34,799 nucleotides of DNA. It comes from Actinomycetes bacterium. GTDB taxonomy: Bacteria > Actinomycetota > Actinomycetes > Prado026. Under the pieces are notes generated by a model, which did not search any database, was not told the DNA's origin, and saw only the letters and a list, made by a program, of their open reading frames with translations. Below are positions 31,995 through 34,799 of this stretch, piece by piece (position 1 is the stretch's first letter; the number at the start of each line of letters is the position of its first letter). Position numbers and translations under genes: made by a program. The stretch covers positions 1 through 34,799 of the forward strand of contig JALOLN010000002.1 in NCBI GenBank assembly GCA_025455945.1. Direction: 5' to 3'.

Positions 31995-32228
31995 TCAGAG
32001 CTCCTCGTCGTCCTCCTCGTCGTAGGCGACGAGGGTCATCGGCACGACCTCGTCGTGCACGTCGTACAGCGCCTCCTCGTAGGCGGCGAAGGCGTCGGCG
32101 AGGTGGTCGAAGGCGGCGAAGACGGCGGGGTCGGCCTCACCCGCCCGGGACTCGACGGCCGCGAGGTGCTGCGCCAGCGCGGCCAGGAGGACCTCGAGGC
32201 GGACCCGGACGCCGGCCTGCTCGCTCAT
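31995..32228 (-). CDS. Small acidic hypothetical protein
   Basis: This 77-aa protein is strongly acidic. It begins MSEQAGVRVRLEVLLAALAQHLAAVE, continues with a likely helical hairpin (about 8-60) and ends in the very acidic YDEEDDEEL. No domain is recognised; the position, divergent from DUF5703 by 52 nt, and the good helix-like composition argue it is real. ATG 32228 lies 7 nt after TAGCGT. A much longer open frame upstream (to 33257) is only shadow of the metallo-beta-lactamase gene. Confidence 0.7.
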   Translation of the reverse strand: MSEQAGVRVRLEVLLAALAQHLAAVESRAGEADPAVFAAFDHLADAFAAYEEALYDVHDEVVPMTLVAYDEEDDEEL

Positions 32229-32235
32229 GGGGTGG

Positions 32236-32241
32236 ACGCTA
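32236..32241 (-). promoter_or_regulatory. Candidate -10 (TAGCGT) of small acidic gene
   Basis: TAGCGT on the minus strand ends 7 nt before ATG 32228, the same arrangement as at several other genes in the window. Confidence 0.35.
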
Positions 32242-32280
32242 CGCCCCGCCGGCGGCCACTGGGTGCCACCATGGACGCCG

Positions 32281-32466
32281 ATGACCGAGTACGAGGTGCG
32301 CGAGCTGGTGCTGCCGCGCGGGACGACGCGCGGGGCAGCCCGCCAGCTGCTCACCGACCACGCGGAGTACGGCGGCTGGGAGCTGGCCCGGCTGCGGCTG
32401 TACGCGGACGGCACCCGGCGAGTGTGGCTGCGGCGGCGGATCATCCGCGTGGTCCGCACCGCATGA
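32281..32466 (+). CDS. DUF5703-family small protein
   Basis: This 61-aa protein matches the actinobacterial DUF5703 family: MTEYEVRELVLPRGTTRGAARQLL, HAEYGGWELARLRLY and the basic RRVWLRRRIIRVVR. The function is unknown. ATG 32281 is chosen over an in-frame ATG at 32227 because it begins the conserved sequence. Its TGA overlaps the next start in an ATGA arrangement, so it is translationally coupled to the metallo-beta-lactamase-fold gene. Confidence 0.85.
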   Translation: MTEYEVRELVLPRGTTRGAARQLLTDHAEYGGWELARLRLYADGTRRVWLRRRIIRVVRTA

Positions 32467-33233
32467 CGCCGCTCGGGCTCACCTTCGTCGGGCACGCCAC
32501 GGTGCTGGTCGAGATCGGCGGCGCGCGGGTGCTCACCGACCCGGTACTGCTCCCCCGCTGCACGTTCCTGCGCCGTGTGGTCCCCCCGCCGAGCCCGCGG
32601 GACTACACCGACGTCGACGTCGTCGTCGTCTCCCACGCCCACCACGACCACCTCGACCTGCCGTCGCTGCGCCGGGTGGGCCGTGACGTGCCGGTCGTCG
32701 TCCCGCCCGGAGCCGGGGGGTGGCTGGCGGCGCGGGGGTTCCGGCAGGTCGCCGAGCTGCCGGTCGGCGCCGACCTGGACGTCGCCGGGGCGCGGATCCG
32801 GGCCGTGCCCGCGGTCCACGACGGGTTCCGAGTGCCGCGCGGACCGCGCGCGGAGTCGATCGGTTTCGTCCTGTCTTCGGCCGACGAGGCGGTCTACTTC
32901 GCCGGGGACACCGACCTCTTCCCGGGCATGGCCGACCTCGCCGACCGGCTGAGCCTGGCGCTGCTGCCGGTGTGGGGCTGGGGGCCGAACTTGGGGCCGG
33001 GGCACCTGGACCCGATGCGGGCGGCGGAGGCGGCCGCGCTGGTCGGTGCGCCGACGGTGGTGCCGATCCACTGGGGCACGCTGTACCCGGTGGGGCTGTC
33101 CCGGCTGCGCCCGCACCTGCTGCACCGACCGCCACGTGACCTCGTCGAGGCGGTGCAGCGGCTGGACCTGCCGACCCGCGTGCTGATCACCGAGCCGGGG
33201 TCGCCGGTCGACCTCTCCCCCCCGTGGCGGTGA
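32463..33233 (+). CDS. Metallo-beta-lactamase-fold hydrolase
   Basis: This 256-aa protein has the metal-binding motif HAHHDH (58-63, reading SHAHHDHLDL), an N-terminal FVGHATVLVEIGGARVLTDPVL typical of UlaG/RomA-like members, AVPAVHDG (His ligand), YFAGDTDLF (bridging Asp) and PIHWGTLYP (last His). The fold is clear but the substrate is not; related proteins are lactonases, phospholipase-like enzymes or nucleases. It overlaps DUF5703 by 4 nt and is convergent with the M20 gene. A strong hairpin follows its stop. Confidence 0.9.
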   Translation: MTPLGLTFVGHATVLVEIGGARVLTDPVLLPRCTFLRRVVPPPSPRDYTDVDVVVVSHAHHDHLDLPSLRRVGRDVPVVVPPGAGGWLAARGFRQVAELPVGADLDVAGARIRAVPAVHDGFRVPRGPRAESIGFVLSSADEAVYFAGDTDLFPGMADLADRLSLALLPVWGWGPNLGPGHLDPMRAAEAAALVGAPTVVPIHWGTLYPVGLSRLRPHLLHRPPRDLVEAVQRLDLPTRVLITEPGSPVDLSPPWR

Positions 33234-33269
33234 CGATGTGGTCGCCCTGACGGCCACATCGCCCCCGCC
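33226..33269. terminator. Hairpin between metallo-beta-lactamase and M20 genes
   Basis: CGATGTGG (33234-33241) pairs perfectly with CCACATCG (33254-33261); inside, a G.U pair and CG/CG leave a 6-nt loop; outside, GGCGG (33226-33230) pairs with CCGCC (33265-33269) across a 3x3 internal loop that contains the TGA stop. The position between two convergent genes fits a bidirectional terminator. Confidence 0.6.
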
Positions 33270-33284
33270 AGGAAAGGGGTGGGG

Positions 33285-34601
33285 TCAGGCCAGGTCGAGG
33301 AAACGGTCGAGGACGCGGACGCCGAACCGCAGGCCGTCGACCGGCACCCGCTCGTCGACCCCGTGGAACATGCCGGCGAAGTCCAGCATCGGCGGCAGCT
33401 GCAGCGGCGCGAAACCGATACACGGGATGCCGAGCCGGGCGAACGCCTTGGCGTCGGTGCCGCCGGACAGCGTGTAGGGCACCGGACGGGCGACTGGGTC
33501 CTCGGCGCGCAGCGCGGCGCACGCGGCGTCCACCAGCCGGCCCTCGAACTCGGTCTCCAGCGCCACGTCGTGGACGACGAACTCCCGCTGCACCTTCGGC
33601 CCGAGCAGTCCGTCGACCTCGGCGAAGAACTCCTCCTCGAAGCCGGGGAGGAACCGGCCGTCGACGTGTGCCTGCGCCTGCGCGGGGATCACGTTCACCT
33701 TGTAGCCGGCGCTGAGCATCGACGGGTTGACCGTGTTGCGCAGGGTGGCACCGATGAGGATCGCGATCGGGCCGAGCCGGGCGATGACGGCGTCCATGTC
33801 GTCGGGGTCGAGGGTGACCCCGAGGGCGTCGGAGACCTCGTCGAGGAACCGGCGCACGGTCTTCGTGACCCGGACCGGGAACCGGTGCCGGCCGAGCCGG
33901 GCCACCGCCTCGCACAGCTCGGTGACAGCGTTGTCGTCGTTCGTCATCGAGCCGTGGCCGGCCCGGCCGGTGGCGGTCAGCCGCATCCAGGCCAAGCCCT
34001 TCTCGGCGGTCTGAATGAGGTAGAGGCGCACGTCGCCCGCGGTGAAGCTGAAGCCGCCGACCTCGCCGATCCCCTCGGTGACGCCCTCGAAGAGGTGCGC
34101 GTGGGTCTCGACCAGCCGGTGCGCGCCGTGGCGTCCGCCGGCCTCCTCGTCGGCGAGGAACGCCAAGACGACGTCGCGCTCCGGGCGGCGGCCCTCGCGC
34201 AGTCGCTGGCGCACCACGGCGAGGGCCATGGCGTCCATGTCCTTCATGTCGACGGCGCCGCGGCCCCAGAGGCAGCCGTCGGCGATCTCGCCCGAGAAGG
34301 GGGGAACGCTCCAGTCGGCGGCCGTGGCCGGCACGACGTCGAGGTGGCCGTGGATGAGCAGGCCAGGACGGCTGGGGTCGGTGCCCTCGACACGCGCGAC
34401 GACGTTGCCGCGGCCCGGCCCGGTCTCGACGTACTCCGGCTGCAGGCCGACCTCGGCGAGCCGCTCGGCGACGTACTCCGCGGCGGCCCGCTCCCCCGGT
34501 CCGGAGCCGTCGCCGTAGTTCGACGAGTCGATGCGGATGAGGTCGCGGCACAGCTCGACGACGTCGTCCTCGGCGGCCGGGTTCGGTGGGTCTGCGGTCA
34601 C
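33285..34601 (-). CDS. M20-family metallopeptidase (DapE/ArgE-like)
   Basis: This 438-aa dizinc hydrolase has all family ligands: HGHLDVVP with His86 and Asp88, WGRGAVDMKDMDAM with Asp118 as the bridging ligand, FLADEEAGG with Glu152-Glu153 (catalytic and metal), and the C-terminal His413 in MFHGVDER. The dimerisation domain with GRAGHGS lies in the middle (about 200-320). It resembles M. tuberculosis DapE2 (Rv2141c), but the exact substrate (amino-acid derivative or dipeptide) is not determined. GTG 34601 is 6 nt after CAGGAT. Confidence 0.92.
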   Translation of the reverse strand: MTADPPNPAAEDDVVELCRDLIRIDSSNYGDGSGPGERAAAEYVAERLAEVGLQPEYVETGPGRGNVVARVEGTDPSRPGLLIHGHLDVVPATAADWSVPPFSGEIADGCLWGRGAVDMKDMDAMALAVVRQRLREGRRPERDVVLAFLADEEAGGRHGAHRLVETHAHLFEGVTEGIGEVGGFSFTAGDVRLYLIQTAEKGLAWMRLTATGRAGHGSMTNDDNAVTELCEAVARLGRHRFPVRVTKTVRRFLDEVSDALGVTLDPDDMDAVIARLGPIAILIGATLRNTVNPSMLSAGYKVNVIPAQAQAHVDGRFLPGFEEEFFAEVDGLLGPKVQREFVVHDVALETEFEGRLVDAACAALRAEDPVARPVPYTLSGGTDAKAFARLGIPCIGFAPLQLPPMLDFAGMFHGVDERVPVDGLRFGVRVLDRFLDLA

Positions 34602-34607
34602 GGGGTC

Positions 34608-34613
34608 ATCCTG
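34608..34613 (-). promoter_or_regulatory. Possible -10 (CAGGAT) of M20 gene
   Basis: CAGGAT on the minus strand ends 6 nt before GTG 34601. The first base departs from TANNNT, as at corA. Confidence 0.25.
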
Positions 34614-34689
34614 CCCCGTGGCGGCCCGGTCCGTCGCGGGACGGCGGGACGCCAGGCCGCGCGGTGCCGGGGCTCGTTGTCGCCTTTGG

Positions 34690-34695
34690 TAAGGT
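34690..34695 (+). promoter_or_regulatory. Candidate -10 (TAAGGT) of tRNA-Leu
   Basis: TAAGGT lies 27 nt upstream of the tRNA 5' end. TTGTCG at 34677-34682 is -35-like but only 7 nt away, too near for a normal spacer, so only the -10 is proposed. Confidence 0.35.
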
Positions 34696-34722
34696 TGCGC
34701 CCGCTCCGGCGGTGCCGGACGC

Positions 34723-34799
34723 GTCCGAGTGGCGGAATGGCAGACGCGCTAGCTTGAGGTGCTAGTGCCCTATTAACGGGCGTGGGGGTTCAAGTCCCC
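34723..34799 (+). tRNA. tRNA-Leu (anticodon GAG), truncated by window end
   Basis: The acceptor strand GTCCGAG (34723-34729) is followed by the class II D-arm sequence TGGCGGAATGGCAGACGC. The anticodon arm is CTAGC-TTGAGGT-GCTAG, giving GAG, which reads CUC/CUU leucine codons. A long variable arm (TGCCC-TATTAAC-GGGCG) is typical of tRNA-Leu. The T arm starts GGGGGTTCAAGTCCCC and the window ends before the acceptor 3' strand. Confidence 0.95.

Noticed and set aside
31981..31998. Second stop-codon hairpin between the aldo/keto reductase and the acidic gene (CTGAC...GTCAG)
   Set aside because: Only 5 bp pair, and the TGA/TCA complementarity is expected for any convergent TGA stops, so it is too weak to call a terminator.

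Overview
This is a core chromosomal segment of a high-GC actinomycete. The evidence is a complete Pup-proteasome gene set, the mycothiol gene mshC, an F420-type LLM oxidoreductase, many GTG starts and strong GC bias at third codon positions. The style resembles Geodermatophilaceae and relatives, but that placement is inference. Gene order largely matches the block I remember from Mycobacterium tuberculosis between pafA (Rv2097c) and the uppP/dapE2 area (Rv2136c-Rv2141c), so most genes look vertically inherited.

Layout: (1) 1-3192, minus strand: pup-prcB-prcA-pafA, the proteasome core, the tag and the tag ligase. (2) 3399-7210, plus strand: a tightly overlapping five-gene redox operon (small membrane/Pro-Ala-rich protein, ApbE-type flavin transferase, ferric-reductase-like heme membrane protein, NuoF-like protein, ferredoxin). 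It lies between pup and dop, which are normally adjacent. (3) 7217-10451, minus strand: dop and arc (mpa), the Pup deamidase/depupylase and the proteasomal ATPase. (4) 10594-14970: CPBP membrane protease, a secreted 4-Cys protein, TrmI, M50 site-2 protease with CBS domains, and a RecB-like nuclease. (5) 15064-18369: an ABC ATPase and FtsX-type permease pair. (6) 18356-23501: metH plus a HAD phosphatase, and a divergent PAC2-family gene. (7) 23509-26831, minus strand: histidine phosphatase, DUF3090, SCO1664-type kinase-like protein and mshC. (8) 26868-29865: CorA, a DUF559 nuclease-like gene bracketed by two 61-nt palindromic repeats, and uppP. (9) 29862-34601: LLM oxidoreductase, aldo/keto reductase, a small acidic protein, DUF5703, a metallo-beta-lactamase-fold protein and an M20 peptidase. 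The window ends inside a tRNA-Leu(GAG). No gene-free stretch exceeds 300 nt.

The points most worth following are the palindrome-bracketed DUF559 unit, the redox operon splitting the proteasome locus, a rare-codon segment inside the ferric-reductase-like gene that looks like an in-frame insertion, a bidirectional hairpin holding both stop codons of ferredoxin and dop, and a recurring -10-like hexamer about 6-9 nt ahead of start codons, suggesting many leaderless genes.
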